NCBI RefSeq assembly: GCF_002564045.1
Contig: NZ_PDJK01000002.1
Span: 1,364,001 to 1,428,000, forward strand
Source: Amycolatopsis sulphurea
GTDB taxonomy: Bacteria; Actinomycetota; Actinomycetes; Mycobacteriales; Pseudonocardiaceae
DNA: 64,000 nucleotides
Direction of reading: 5' to 3'
The notes under the pieces are model-generated. The model was not told the origin of the DNA. It did no database searches and saw only the letters and a list, made by a program, of their open reading frames with translations. Within the stretch, counting starts at the first letter, position 1. Each line of letters starts with the position of its first letter. Shown piece by piece: positions 15,605 to 25,302 of this stretch. Both the position numbers and the translations under genes were made by a program.

Positions 15605-18115
15605 TCAGAGCTGGTTGACGTCGACCACGCGGACGACGGCGCTGCCTGCCTCGTCCGAGGCGGCCAGGTCGATTTCCGCACTGATGCCCCAGTCGTGGTC
15701 GCCCGCGGGGTCGTCGAAGATCTGCCGCACCCGCCACAGTTCGGGCTCCCGCTCGATGAGCAGCAGCGCCGGGCCGCGGGCGTCCGGGCCGATGCCCAGC
15801 GTTTCGTGCTCGTCGAAGTAGTCCTCGATGGCGTCTTCCCAGGCGTCCGCGTCCCAGCCGGACGCCGCATCCAGCTCGCCGAGCGCGTCGTAGGCACGGC
15901 GCGAGGCCAGCTCGACCCGGCGGAAAAGCTCGTTGCGCACCAGCACCCGGAACGCTCGCTCGTTGCGCGTGACCGCGGGCGGCTCGGGGGGCGGGCGGTG
16001 TGACACGGGGCCTTCGTCTTCCGGATGCCGCAACGCTTCCCACTCGTCGAGCAGGCTCGAATCGACCTGCCGGACCAGCTCGCCGAGCCATTCGATGAGG
16101 TCCTGCAACGGTTCGGTCTTCGCCTCGTCGGGCACGGTGTGCCGCAGCGCGTCATAGGTGTCCGCGAGATAACGCAGCACCAGGCCTTCGGAGCGGGCGA
16201 GCTGGTAGAAACCCACGAACTCGACGAAGTTCATCGCGCGCTCGTACATGTCGCGCACCACGGATTTCGGCGACAGCTCGTAGTCCGCCACCCACGGATG
16301 CCCCTGCCGATACGCGCCGTACGCGCCGGAAAGCAGCTCCTCCAACGGCTTCGGGTAGGTGACCTCCTCCAGCAGCTCCATCCGCTCGTCGTACTCGATG
16401 CCCTCGGCCTTCATCGCCTGCACGGCCTCGCCGCGGGCCTTGAACTGCTGCTGCGACAGCACCGGCCGCGGGTCGTCCACAGTGGATTCCACAATGGACA
16501 CCACATCCAGCGGATAGGACGGCGACTCGGCGTCCAGCAGCTCGATCGCGGCCAGCGCGAACGGCGACAACGGCTGGTTGAGCGCGAAATCGAACTGCAG
16601 GTCCACGGTCAGCCGCACGATCCGCGCGTCGGCGTCCGGTTCGGACAGTCGCTCCACCACCCCGGCGGCCAGCAGCGAACGGTAGATCTCGATCGCCCGC
16701 AGGATCAGCTTCCGCTGCGCCGGCCGGTCCGCGTGGTTGTCCTCCAGCAGGTGCCGCATCGCGTCGAAAGCGTTGCCCGGCCGGGAAATCACGTTCAGCA
16801 GCATCGAGTGGCTGACCCGGAAGCTGGAGGTGAGCGGCTCCGGCTCGGCGGCGATCAGCCGGTCGAAGGTGCTCTCGGTCCAGTTCACGAACCCTTCGGG
16901 CGCCTTCTTCCGGACGATCTTCTTTTTCTTCTTCGGATCGTCGCCCGCCTTCGCCAGCGCCTTGGCGTTCTCCACCACGTGGTCCGGGGCCTGCACCACG
17001 ACGTAGCCGTCGGTGTCGTAGCCCGCGCGGCCGGCCCGCCCGGCGATCTGGTGGAACTCGCGGGCCTTCAGATGCCGCTGGCGCACCCCGTCGTACTTGG
17101 TCAGCGCGGAGAACACCACGGTCCGGATCGGCACGTTGATCCCGACGCCGAGGGTGTCGGTCCCGCAGATCACCTTGAGCAGACCGGACTGCGCGAGCGT
17201 TTCCACCAGCCGGCGGTACTTCGGCAGCATACCCGCGTGGTGCACGCCGATGCCGTGCCGCACGAGCCGGGACAGCGTCTTGCCGAAGCCCGCGGCGAAC
17301 CGGAAATCGCCGATCAGCTCGGCGATGGCGTCCTTCTCCGCACGCGTGGTCACGTTGATGCTCATCAGCGTCTGCGCGCGCTCGATGGCCGCGGCCTGCG
17401 AGAAATGCACCACGTACACCGGAGCCTGGCCGCCGTGCAGCAGCTCGGACATCGTCTCGTGCAGCGGCGTGATCGCGTAGCGGTAGGTCAGCGGGACCGG
17501 CCGCTGCGCCGAGGTGACCACGGCGGTGGCCCGCCCGGTCCGGCGGGTCAGGTCCTTCTCGAAGAACGAGACGTCGCCGAGCGTGGCGGACATCAGCACG
17601 AACTGCGCCTTGGGCAGCTCGATCAGCGGCACCTGCCAGGCCCAGCCGCGGTCCGGCTCGGAGTAGAAGTGGAACTCGTCCGCCACGACCTGGCCGACCG
17701 GCGCGTCGGCACCGTCCCGCAACGCGATGTTCGCCAGGATTTCCGCAGTACAGCAGATGATCGGCGCTTCGGCGTTGACGCTCGAATCACCGGTCTGCAT
17801 CCCCACCTGATCGGCCCCGAAGATCTCGATCAGCTGGAAGAACTTCTCCGAGACCAGAGCCTTGATCGGCGCGGTGTAGTAGCTGCGCCGGCCGTGTGCC
17901 AGCGCGGTGAAATGCGCACCGACCGCGACCAGGCTCTTGCCCGAGCCGGTCGGCGTCGAGAGGATCACGTTGGCGCCGGAGACGACTTCGATCAGCGCCT
18001 CCTCCTGCGCCGGGTACAACTCGATCCCCCGTTCGGCCGTCCAGGTGCAGAAGGCGTCGAAGAGGGCGTCCGGGTCCGGGTCCGGATCCGCAGGCAGGAG
18101 GTCTGTGAGTGTCAT
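15605..18115 (-). CDS. DEAD/DEAH-box helicase with DUF3516 domain
   Basis: A protein of 836 residues, the normal size for this actinobacterial family. Walker A TPTGSGKS is at 54-61, a Walker B/motif II variant reads DEFHFYSEPDRG, motif III is MSATLGD, and motif VI reads HQIAGRAGRAGYD. A Lys-rich insert (DDPKKKKKIVRKKAPE) follows the helicase core, and the C-terminal 400 residues are DUF3516, found only with this helicase. It is Ski2-like, so an RNA-remodelling role is plausible but untested. Start ATG at 18115; one four codons earlier is possible. It is divergent from the acidic protein gene, which starts 151 bases away. Confidence 0.88.
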   Translation of the reverse strand: MTLTDLLPADPDPDPDALFDAFCTWTAERGIELYPAQEEALIEVVSGANVILSTPTGSGKSLVAVGAHFTALAHGRRSYYTAPIKALVSEKFFQLIEIFGADQVGMQTGDSSVNAEAPIICCTAEILANIALRDGADAPVGQVVADEFHFYSEPDRGWAWQVPLIELPKAQFVLMSATLGDVSFFEKDLTRRTGRATAVVTSAQRPVPLTYRYAITPLHETMSELLHGGQAPVYVVHFSQAAAIERAQTLMSINVTTRAEKDAIAELIGDFRFAAGFGKTLSRLVRHGIGVHHAGMLPKYRRLVETLAQSGLLKVICGTDTLGVGINVPIRTVVFSALTKYDGVRQRHLKAREFHQIAGRAGRAGYDTDGYVVVQAPDHVVENAKALAKAGDDPKKKKKIVRKKAPEGFVNWTESTFDRLIAAEPEPLTSSFRVSHSMLLNVISRPGNAFDAMRHLLEDNHADRPAQRKLILRAIEIYRSLLAAGVVERLSEPDADARIVRLTVDLQFDFALNQPLSPFALAAIELLDAESPSYPLDVVSIVESTVDDPRPVLSQQQFKARGEAVQAMKAEGIEYDERMELLEEVTYPKPLEELLSGAYGAYRQGHPWVADYELSPKSVVRDMYERAMNFVEFVGFYQLARSEGLVLRYLADTYDALRHTVPDEAKTEPLQDLIEWLGELVRQVDSSLLDEWEALRHPEDEGPVSHRPPPEPPAVTRNERAFRVLVRNELFRRVELASRRAYDALGELDAASGWDADAWEDAIEDYFDEHETLGIGPDARGPALLLIEREPELWRVRQIFDDPAGDHDWGISAEIDLAASDEAGSAVVRVVDVNQL

Positions 18116-18266
18116 CGCGGGACCCATCGTGCCATCCCGCGGCCCGAAGATGCGCGGGGGAGATCGCGGCTGCTTGCCCCAACCCGTAGGCTTCGCGGTA
18201 CCGCGCACCGGCCGGGGGACCGGCGGCCGGGCGTGCACACGGGCGGTACTCGCGGAGGATTCGGCA

Positions 18267-19514
18267 ATGGCACAGGACATCATCCCGATCGAACTCGGGC
18301 TGCCGCAGGGCGACGTGGTCACCCTCTGGGCCCCCCGCTGGCGGGAGGACGGCGAGGAGTGGGAAGCCTTCCTCGGCGACGAGGACGACCTGTACGCCTT
18401 CCCGGACGCCGCGCACCTGGCGGCCTTCGTGCGCACCGCCGAGCAGCACGACCTGCTCGACCACCCGGCGTGGGACGCGGTCCCGGCGCTGAACGTGCCG
18501 GAGCTGATCCCCGACGACGACCACTCCTACGACCTGGTCGGCGTGCCGGAGCTGGTCGCCGAGGAGCCGGACTCGTGGACCATCGGCGAGCTGGCCGAGA
18601 TCGTCGGCATCGTGCGCTCGCTCGCGGACGTGTGCGAGCTGGAGGACGTGCACGAGGTACTCGACGCCTACGAGGGCTTCTCGTTGCTGGAGCAGGGCAG
18701 GCTGCCGTTCACCGGGCGTGAGGGCGAAGCGCTGTGGAACGACCTGTCGAAGGCCGTCTCGGAGAAGTGGGACGTGGTGCTCGACGCGATCGACGGGCTG
18801 GTCACGGTCCCGGACGTGGACGCCGCGGTGCTGGAGCAGACCGCCGAGGAGCTGGCCGCCTTCCACGAGGAGTCCGCCGAGGCGGAGGCCGACGCCGAGG
18901 ACGGCGGCCCGGAGGACCTCGAAGCGGTGGACGGCGACGAGGCCGAGGACGAGCCGGTCGGCTTCTGGGGCGAGGTCGGCATCGATCCGATCAAGATCGT
19001 CACCGCCGGCGCGGAGTACTACACGCTGCGCTGCTACCTCGACGACCAGCCGGTCTTCCTCGGCAGCGAAGGCGAGATCGACGTGTTCACCTCCGCGAAG
19101 GCGTTGCTGGCCGCGATCACCGAAGGCACCGAGCTCGCCGGCACCGAGCTGTCCGACGTGTCCACTTGGGACGAAGTGCGGGAGAAGGCCGCCGCGGGCG
19201 AACTGGAGCTCGAGGTCGACCCGGACAACACCTACGTGCTCAACGGGCTGGACGAGGACATCGCCGAAGGCCCCGAGGCGATCGACCCGACCCAGTTGGA
19301 GCTCGCCGTCGAGCTGCTCACCGACGCGGCCGAGTGGGCCGACGACCCGACGGTGGAGTCCGCGCTGGCGGCCAACGAGAGCCTCGGCTGGCTGGTGTCG
19401 TTCGTGCTCCGCCCGGACCCGAGCCGGCTTGAGCCGAGCGCGCCGTTCGACACCGAGCAGAGCGCGTGGCGCAAGCTCGCGGAGGCCTTCGAAAACCGCC
19501 TCACCGTGCTCTGA
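18267..19514 (+). CDS. Conserved acidic actinobacterial protein (often labelled primosomal protein)
   Basis: A protein of 415 residues with a clear ribosome site (GGAGG before ATG). It is strikingly acidic, with an Asp/Glu-rich linker near residues 195-230 (AEADAEDGGPEDLEAVDGDE). Two similar folded parts flank it: an N-terminal part with WEAFLGDEDDLYAFPDAAHL and a C-terminal part with QPVFLGSEGEIDVFTSAKAL, suggesting an internal duplication. No enzyme motif is seen. Database entries for such proteins often say primosomal protein without evidence. It is divergent from the DUF3516 helicase. Confidence 0.75.
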   Translation: MAQDIIPIELGLPQGDVVTLWAPRWREDGEEWEAFLGDEDDLYAFPDAAHLAAFVRTAEQHDLLDHPAWDAVPALNVPELIPDDDHSYDLVGVPELVAEEPDSWTIGELAEIVGIVRSLADVCELEDVHEVLDAYEGFSLLEQGRLPFTGREGEALWNDLSKAVSEKWDVVLDAIDGLVTVPDVDAAVLEQTAEELAAFHEESAEAEADAEDGGPEDLEAVDGDEAEDEPVGFWGEVGIDPIKIVTAGAEYYTLRCYLDDQPVFLGSEGEIDVFTSAKALLAAITEGTELAGTELSDVSTWDEVREKAAAGELELEVDPDNTYVLNGLDEDIAEGPEAIDPTQLELAVELLTDAAEWADDPTVESALAANESLGWLVSFVLRPDPSRLEPSAPFDTEQSAWRKLAEAFENRLTVL

Positions 19515-19840
19515 CCCCGTACTCAGCCGAGCACATCGAACGCTGCTTCGGCCTGCTCGCGCCCGAGGTACAGCTTCCCGGCGGCGTCGGCGAGTTCATC
19601 CGGATTCAGCCCCGCAGTGCCAGAAAGCTGTGAAGGGGCCCTTCACGGACTCTGAGTCCGTGAAGGGCCCCTTCACAGCGGTTTGCCGACGCCTTAGCTC
19701 GACCGGGTGTTTTCACCCGATGAACGTGCACCGGGAGTGACCTCGAGGCGGCCGGCCTGAGGAGCCGACCGTCGTAACGGTCCGCAGCCACACCCCGGCG
19801 ATCGAGGCCGGGGGCGCGAGCGCGACCAGCCGACCCGGGC
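19515..19840. other. Intergenic region with palindrome and a possible gene-end remnant
   Basis: Apart from palindrome copy 4, the minus strand at 19523-19617 reads GLNPDELADAAGKLYLGREQ followed by AEAAFDVLG and a stop, looking like the last 30 codons of a lost gene. Just after the palindrome GGTTTGCCGACGCC resembles the right end of the MITE-like element. A small hairpin CGGGTG-TTTT-CACCCG is at 19704-19719. Nothing else is recognisable. Confidence 0.4.
19627..19679. terminator. GTGAAGGGG palindrome, copy 4
   Basis: Identical in its 47-base core to copy 3, with GCT/AGC extension. It lies between the convergent acidic-protein gene (19514) and adenosine deaminase (19841). Confidence 0.75.
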
Positions 19841-20932
19841 TCAGGCCAGCGCGGCGTACCCGGGTTTGACCACCTTCTCGATCAGCTCCAGCCGCGCGTC
19901 GAAATCGAGGAACGCGGATTTCATGGCATTGATGGTGAACCACCGCAGATCGGCGAGGCCGAACCCGAAGGTCTCGGCCAGCGCGGCGAATTCACTGGTC
20001 ATCGTGCAGCCGCTCATCAGCCGGTTGTCGGTGTTCACCGTCACCCGGAAGCGCAGCCGGGCGAGCAGCCCGATCGGGTGCTCGGCCAGTGCTCGCACGG
20101 TTCCGGTCTGCACGTTCGAGGAAGGGCAGATCTCCAACGGGATGCGGCGGTCCCGGACGTAGCTCGCCAACCGTCCAAGATGGACCTCGCCGTCCGATCC
20201 GGCGGTCAGGTCCTCGGCGATGCGCACGCCGTGACCGAGCCGCTCCGCCCCGCAGAATTGAATCGCCTCGTGAATCGAAGGCAGACCGAATGCCTCGCCG
20301 GCATGAATGGTGAAATGCGCATTATTGCGGCGCAGGTATTCGAATGCGTCGAGATTGCGGCTCGGCGGGAAACCGTCCTCCGGGCCGGCGATGTCGAAAC
20401 CGGCCACCCCGGCGTCGCGGTGGCGCACCACCAGCTCGGCGATCTCCCGCGCGCGGGCGTGCTGGCGCATCGCGCAGAGCAAGGTGCCGATCCGGATCCG
20501 GCCCCCCGCGGCGACCACGCGCCGTGTTCCCTCGGCGAACCCGGCCTGGACCGCTTCGACCACTGCATCGAGTGAAAGACCACGCGCCACGAACAACTCC
20601 GGCGCGTACCGCAGCTCGGCGTAGGCCACCCCGTCCGCGGCCAGATCCTCCACCGCCTCGGCGGCGACTCTGACCAGCGCCTCCTCGGTCTGCATCACCG
20701 CGCAGGTGTGCCCGAACGTCTCCAGGTAGGACACCAGCGAGCCGGAATCGGCCGCGGCCCGGAACCAGCGGCCCAGCTCACCGGGATCGGTGGCCGGCAG
20801 ATCGCGATAACCGACCTGCTCGGCGAGCTCGGCGACGGTGCCCGGGCGGAGGCCGCCGTCGAGGTGATCGTGCAGCAGGACCTTGGGTGCGCGGCGCAGG
20901 ATCTCGGCGCTCAGCGGGGTTACGTCCGACAT
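19841..20932 (-). CDS. add: Adenosine deaminase
   Basis: A protein of 363 residues converting adenosine or deoxyadenosine to inosine. Zinc ligands are His21 and His23 (LLHDHLDGG). The catalytic Glu is in [14 protein letters not shown] text ([18 protein letters not shown], Glu within HAGE). Further conserved motifs are [18 protein letters not shown] and [10 protein letters not shown] with the zinc-binding Asp. It is transcribed alone on the minus strand, 210 bases from the divergent coiled-coil gene. Function fits the nucleoside uptake and salvage operon beginning 1.4 kb away. Confidence 0.93.
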   Translation of the reverse strand: MSDVTPLSAEILRRAPKVLLHDHLDGGLRPGTVAELAEQVGYRDLPATDPGELGRWFRAAADSGSLVSYLETFGHTCAVMQTEEALVRVAAEAVEDLAADGVAYAELRYAPELFVARGLSLDAVVEAVQAGFAEGTRRVVAAGGRIRIGTLLCAMRQHARAREIAELVVRHRDAGVAGFDIAGPEDGFPPSRNLDAFEYLRRNNAHFTIHAGEAFGLPSIHEAIQFCGAERLGHGVRIAEDLTAGSDGEVHLGRLASYVRDRRIPLEICPSSNVQTGTVRALAEHPIGLLARLRFRVTVNTDNRLMSGCTMTSEFAALAETFGFGLADLRWFTINAMKSAFLDFDARLELIEKVVKPGYAALA

Positions 20933-21142
20933 CGTCCAACGGTAGCCTCGCTGTCATTCCCCTACCTGGCCGTAACTCCACCGGTGCGAACACCCTGCGC
21001 GCACGGCTGCCGGAGAGGAATCGGCCATCCGGGTAGCCGGGTCGATAAAGGGTCTTCGCGGGGGCCATACCGACAGCAATTTTCTTCTCGATAAGCTTCC
21101 GCCCAGTCCCTTCCATTTTCCCCGCCGACGAAGGACACCGCA

Positions 21143-22243
21143 GTGACCACTGACAACCATATTGCCGCTCCGTCCTTCGACCGGATGCGCAACATGCTGG
21201 TGCGCGCGGCCGAGGTGCGTGAGAGCGAGCAGCAGCAGATCTTCGACGCGCTCGACGACATCTACGCCCGGCTGGCACCGGTGGACTCGCTCGGCGCGGT
21301 GCGCAAGCGGCTGTCCGAGATGCCCGACCGCACCGAGGTCGGCGTGCTCGCCGAGCGGCTCGACGAGGCGATGACCCGCCTGGAGGCCCAGGACACCGCC
21401 CTCGCCGCGCTCACGCACGCGGTGGAGAGCATCGTCGACAAGCTGGCCAAGCCGTTCGCGCAGCTGGACGGCCGGCTGGACGGCGTGGCCGCGCGATTCG
21501 AGGGCGTGGCCGGCCGGATGGACGGGCTTGAGGACAAGCTGCAGAACATCCACCGCCGGCTCGACGAGCTGGGCGGGCACCTGGACAAGCAGGACACGAA
21601 GCTGGACGCCATCCCGCAGACCACCCAGGGCCCGGTGCGCGAGCGCATCGAACTGGCCGAGGCGACGCTGCGCGAGCGCATCGAGACCGCCGACCAGGAG
21701 CTGCGCTCCCGGGTGGACGAACTCGACCGGGCGACCAAGGAGCGCATCTCGGCCGGCACCGAGTCGCTGAAGATCGCCGTGACCGAGACCGGCGAGATGA
21801 TCGACCCGGCCGACCGGCTGGAGAAGCTCGGCACCCGGCTGGACACGGTCACCGAACGGCTCGACGAGCTGGGCACCCGTCTCGACAAGGTCGAGGACGG
21901 GGTGACCGGCAGGCTCGGCGATCTGGACGGCTCGCTGCGCAGCGGCCTGTCGAAGGTCGAGGGCACCCTCGCCAAGCAGCCGGACACCGATTCGGTCGAC
22001 TCGATGGTGCGCCGCAGCAACGAGGAGTCCGTCCGTCGCATCGGCGGTCAGCTGGACGAGGCCATGGCCACCTTCGCGGAGCTGATGCTCGGCGGCGGCC
22101 CGGCCGTGCAGCAGATCGCCCCGCCGCCGCCCGCCCCGCGCCAGCCGCGCCGCACCCCGCGCAACGGCCGCTCCCCCAAGGCCGCCGACGCGAAGGGGAA
22201 GAACAACGGCTCTGCCGACGCGGAGACCGCCGACAACGCCTGA
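21143..22243 (+). CDS. Coiled-coil protein of unknown function
   Basis: A protein of 366 residues, GTG start after GAAGGAC. Nearly all of residues 20-310 is heptad-like coiled coil with repeated RLDELGxxLD/K patterns (for example RRLDELGGHLDKQDTKLD and TERLDELGTRLDKVED), giving a long rod. The tail is Pro/Arg/Lys-rich (PPPPAPRQPRRTPRNGRSPK), likely disordered and basic. No signal or membrane segment. It could be a scaffold or nucleoid- or cytoskeleton-associated protein; nothing in the sequence fixes its role. Confidence 0.75.
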   Translation: MTTDNHIAAPSFDRMRNMLVRAAEVRESEQQQIFDALDDIYARLAPVDSLGAVRKRLSEMPDRTEVGVLAERLDEAMTRLEAQDTALAALTHAVESIVDKLAKPFAQLDGRLDGVAARFEGVAGRMDGLEDKLQNIHRRLDELGGHLDKQDTKLDAIPQTTQGPVRERIELAEATLRERIETADQELRSRVDELDRATKERISAGTESLKIAVTETGEMIDPADRLEKLGTRLDTVTERLDELGTRLDKVEDGVTGRLGDLDGSLRSGLSKVEGTLAKQPDTDSVDSMVRRSNEESVRRIGGQLDEAMATFAELMLGGGPAVQQIAPPPPAPRQPRRTPRNGRSPKAADAKGKNNGSADAETADNA

Positions 22244-22275
22244 GGCTGAAATCAGCCCGCCTTGAGCAAAAGGCC

Positions 22276-22322
22276 GTGAAGGGGCCCTTCACAGACTCTG
22301 AGTCCGTGAAGGGCCCCTTCAC
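22276..22322. terminator. GTGAAGGGG palindrome, copy 5
   Basis: Arms as in copy 3; centre AGACTC-T-GAGTCC with one mismatch. Located between the convergent coiled-coil gene (22243) and deoA (22359). Confidence 0.75.
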
Positions 22323-22358
22323 AGCTTTGGTCCCGAGAACCACTGAGCCGGAGAGGCT

Positions 22359-23633
22359 TCAGGGTCGTACAGTGTCCAGCACGATCCCGCGTGCGGCCGG
22401 TGCGGCCGAAACCACCGTGTACGAACCGGCCAGGGCCGCCAACGCGGCAGGCACCGCCTCCGGGGTGTCCGTGTGCAGCTCCAGCAACGGCTCCCCGGCA
22501 ACCACCGGCTCACCGGGTTTCGCGTGGCACACGATCCCTGCGGCAGCCTGGACCGGATCTTCCTTCCTCGCTCTCCCCGCGCCGAGACGCCAAGCAGCCA
22601 CGCCGACCGCGTAGGCGTCCAGCGAAGCGAGCACGCCCGACTCCGGCGCCGGGACCACGTGTACGTGCTGCGGTTTCGGCAGCGGCGCCGACGGGTCGCC
22701 GCCTTGGGCGGTGATCATCCGCGCCCACGTCTCGTACGCCGCGCCGGAGGCCAGTACGGCCGCTGGGTCCGCCGAGATCCCGGCCAGCGCCAGCATTTCC
22801 CGCGCCAGTGCGACTGTCAGCTCCACCACGTCGGCCGGGCCGCCGCCCTGCAGGACCTCCACCGCCTCGGCGACCTCCACCGCGTTCCCGACCGCACGGC
22901 CGAGCGGCACGTTCATGTCGGTGATCAGCGCGGTGCAGGCGACGCCGTGTGCGCTGCCGATGCCGACCAGGGTGCGCGCGAGCCGCCGAGCGTCGTCGAC
23001 GGTCTTCATGAACGCGCCGGACCCCGCCTTCACATCCAGCACCAGCCCGGACGCGCCTTCGGCGATCTTCTTGCTCATGATGGAGCTGGCGATCAGCGGG
23101 ATCGACTCGATCGTGCCGGTCACGTCTCGCAGGGCGTACAGCTTCCTGTCCGCCGGCGCCAGCCCTTCGGTGGCCGCGCACACGACCGCGCCCACCGAGT
23201 CCAGCTGTGTGGCGATCTCCTCCGGGGACAACGCCGCACGCCAGCCGGGGATCGACTCCAGCTTGTCCAGAGTGCCCCCGGTGTGCCCGAGGCCCCGGCC
23301 GGACAGCTGCGGCACCGCGGCACCGCAAGCGGCGACCAGCGGGGCCAGCGGCAAGGTGATCTTGTCGCCGACACCGCCGGTCGAATGCTTGTCCACGGTC
23401 GGGCGCGAGACCGCCGGCGACAACCGGCTGCCCGAGCCGATCATCGCGGCGGTCCAGCGCGCGATCTCCGCGTCGTCCATGCCGCGCAGGAAGATCGCCA
23501 TGGCCAGCGCGGCCATCTGCTCCTCGGCGACCACGCCGCGGGTGTAGGCGTCGACGACCCAGTCGATCTGCTCGTCGCTCAGCCGCCGCCCGTCGCGCTT
23601 GGCACGGATGACTTCGACAGCCACGGGGCTCAC
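22359..23633 (-). CDS. deoA: Thymidine phosphorylase
   Basis: A protein of 424 residues that phosphorolyses thymidine or deoxyuridine to base and deoxyribose 1-phosphate. Conserved motifs are DKHSTGGVGDKITLPLAPLV (phosphate site), GRGLGHTGGTLDKLESIPG and SSIMSKKIAEG (substrate Lys/Ser), with DVKAGSGAFM. Its GTG start overlaps the stop of cytidine deaminase (GTGA). Last gene of the nucleoside operon, so imported pyrimidine nucleosides can be broken down for carbon or base salvage. Confidence 0.93.
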   Translation of the reverse strand: MSPVAVEVIRAKRDGRRLSDEQIDWVVDAYTRGVVAEEQMAALAMAIFLRGMDDAEIARWTAAMIGSGSRLSPAVSRPTVDKHSTGGVGDKITLPLAPLVAACGAAVPQLSGRGLGHTGGTLDKLESIPGWRAALSPEEIATQLDSVGAVVCAATEGLAPADRKLYALRDVTGTIESIPLIASSIMSKKIAEGASGLVLDVKAGSGAFMKTVDDARRLARTLVGIGSAHGVACTALITDMNVPLGRAVGNAVEVAEAVEVLQGGGPADVVELTVALAREMLALAGISADPAAVLASGAAYETWARMITAQGGDPSAPLPKPQHVHVVPAPESGVLASLDAYAVGVAAWRLGAGRARKEDPVQAAAGIVCHAKPGEPVVAGEPLLELHTDTPEAVPAALAALAGSYTVVSAAPAARGIVLDTVRP

Positions 23634-24019
23634 GGCAAATCCTCAGGACCAAACGCATCCGGCAGCACCTCGGACATCGGCAACACCCCACGTGGGGTGT
23701 CGACCAGACACGACGAACCGCCGAGTTCGAACAGGACCTGCCTGCAACGGCCGCACGGCATCAGCAGCTCGCCTTCACCACTGCGGCAAGCCACTGCGAC
23801 CAGCCGTCCGCCGCCGGACAACCGCAGCTGACCGGCCATCGTGCACTCCGCACACAACCCGAGCCCGTACGAAGCGTTCTCGACGTTGCAGCCAGTCACA
23901 TGCCGACCGTCGTCCACAATGGCCGCGACGCCGACACGAAGGCCCGAGTACGGCGCGTACGCATACGAAGCAGCCGACACCGCTTCGGTGCGCAGGGCTT
24001 CCCAGTCCACTTCGGACAC
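23630..24019 (-). CDS. cdd: Cytidine deaminase
   Basis: A protein of 129 residues, the tetrameric form. Residues GCNVENASYG (43-52) bind the nucleoside, CAE (56-58) supplies a zinc Cys and the catalytic Glu, and PCGRC (88-92) the other two zinc Cys. It converts cytidine and deoxycytidine to uridine forms. GTG start shares its G with the TAG stop of the transporter permease upstream, and its own stop overlaps deoA. Confidence 0.93.
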   Translation of the reverse strand: MSEVDWEALRTEAVSAASYAYAPYSGLRVGVAAIVDDGRHVTGCNVENASYGLGLCAECTMAGQLRLSGGGRLVAVACRSGEGELLMPCGRCRQVLFELGGSSCLVDTPRGVLPMSEVLPDAFGPEDLP

Positions 24020-25302
24020 TAGTCGCCCTCACCTCTTCGGTAGAGCGCGCCGTCGGCCTTGGGCGGCCGTAGTCGTTGCGACGCAACGGCAAGCACAATC
24101 AGCGTGACGAAGTGCGCCGTGTACGGGATCAGGTCACTCGGCAGCGTGTCATTGGTCCAGTAGATCGTGTACAGGATCCCGGCGCCTACGACGCCGAGCC
24201 CAGCCGCGATCCAGCGCCGCCGGAACAGCTGCACGATCACAATCATCGCGAGCAGCAACACCGTGCCGTACAACAGAGCCAGCACCGCTTCGCCGCCACC
24301 GGCGAGCTGAAGCCCGTCCGCGTAGCCGAACAGCGCGGCACCACCGAGGAGACCACCGGGCCGCCAGTTGCCGAAGATCATCGCGGCGAGACCGATGTAC
24401 CCACGGCCGTTCGTCTGGTTCTCCAGGTAGTCCGCGCCGCCCTTGAGCAGCACCAGCGACGCACCACCCATCCCCGCGAGCGCGCCGGAAATCAGTACGC
24501 CGACGTACTTGTAGCGATACACGTTCACACCGAGAGACTCGGCAGCCACCGGGTTCTCGCCGCAGGAACGCAGACGCAAGCCGAACCTCGTGCGCCAGAG
24601 CACCCAGTAACTCAACGGCACGAGCACGATCGCGATCATGGTCAGCGGCGCAACCCCCGTGACCAGACCCTTGAGAATGCCCGCGACGTCGGACAGCCCG
24701 ACCCGCTGCTGGTCCTCCATCGAGCCGAGCCAGTCGGAAAGACCGGCCGCCGAGTAGGTGTCGAACTTCGGCACCGGCGGCGACTGCCTCGGGTTGCCCG
24801 ACAGGGGCTCGAAGATCAGGTTGGCCAAGTACTTCGCGACGCCGAGGCCGAGCAGGTTGATCGCGACACCGGAGACGATGTGGTTGACCCGGAAGGTCAC
24901 CGTCGCCACCGCGTGCAGCAGCCCGCCCAGCGCGCCGAAGCCGATCGCGGCCAGCAGCCCGATCCACACACCGCCGTAGTAGGCACCCCAGGCCGCGCCC
25001 CAGGTGCCGAGGATCATCATGCCTTCGAGGCCGATGTTGATCACGCCCGCGCGCTCGGCCCACAGCCCGCCGAGGGCGCACAACAGGATCGGCAGCGCGA
25101 GCCGCAACGCGGTGGACGTGGTGTTGCTCGACGTCAGCGACGAGACGCCGGTGCTGTAGGAAGCCGCGGACATCACTCCGATCGCGACGACCGCCCAGAT
25201 CACCCCGCGCAGCCAGCCGGGGATCCGCTTGCGCTGATGCGGCACCGGCATCGGCATGCCGGACTCCGGGCCGGGCCGGGCCGACTCCGTCGTGGTGGTC
25301 AC
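24019..25302 (-). CDS. Nucleoside ABC transporter permease (NupQ type)
   Basis: A protein of 427 residues with about ten membrane helices and the BPD_transp_2 pattern of ribose/nucleoside permeases (ERAGVINIGLEGMMILGTWG, VVSGVAINLLGLG-like segment VNHIVSGVAINLLGLGVAKY, RSCGENPVAAESLGV). This family works with BMP lipoproteins and duplicated ATPases. GTG start overlaps the stop of the partner permease by four bases. Confidence 0.9.
   Translation of the reverse strand: MTTTTESARPGPESGMPMPVPHQRKRIPGWLRGVIWAVVAIGVMSAASYSTGVSSLTSSNTTSTALRLALPILLCALGGLWAERAGVINIGLEGMMILGTWGAAWGAYYGGVWIGLLAAIGFGALGGLLHAVATVTFRVNHIVSGVAINLLGLGVAKYLANLIFEPLSGNPRQSPPVPKFDTYSAAGLSDWLGSMEDQQRVGLSDVAGILKGLVTGVAPLTMIAIVLVPLSYWVLWRTRFGLRLRSCGENPVAAESLGVNVYRYKYVGVLISGALAGMGGASLVLLKGGADYLENQTNGRGYIGLAAMIFGNWRPGGLLGGAALFGYADGLQLAGGGEAVLALLYGTVLLLAMIVIVQLFRRRWIAAGLGVVGAGILYTIYWTNDTLPSDLIPYTAHFVTLIVLAVASQRLRPPKADGALYRRGEGD

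Noticed and set aside
16025..18721. An 898-codon plus-strand frame opposite the helicase
   Set aside because: It is antisense to a gene with intact helicase motifs and has shadow composition.
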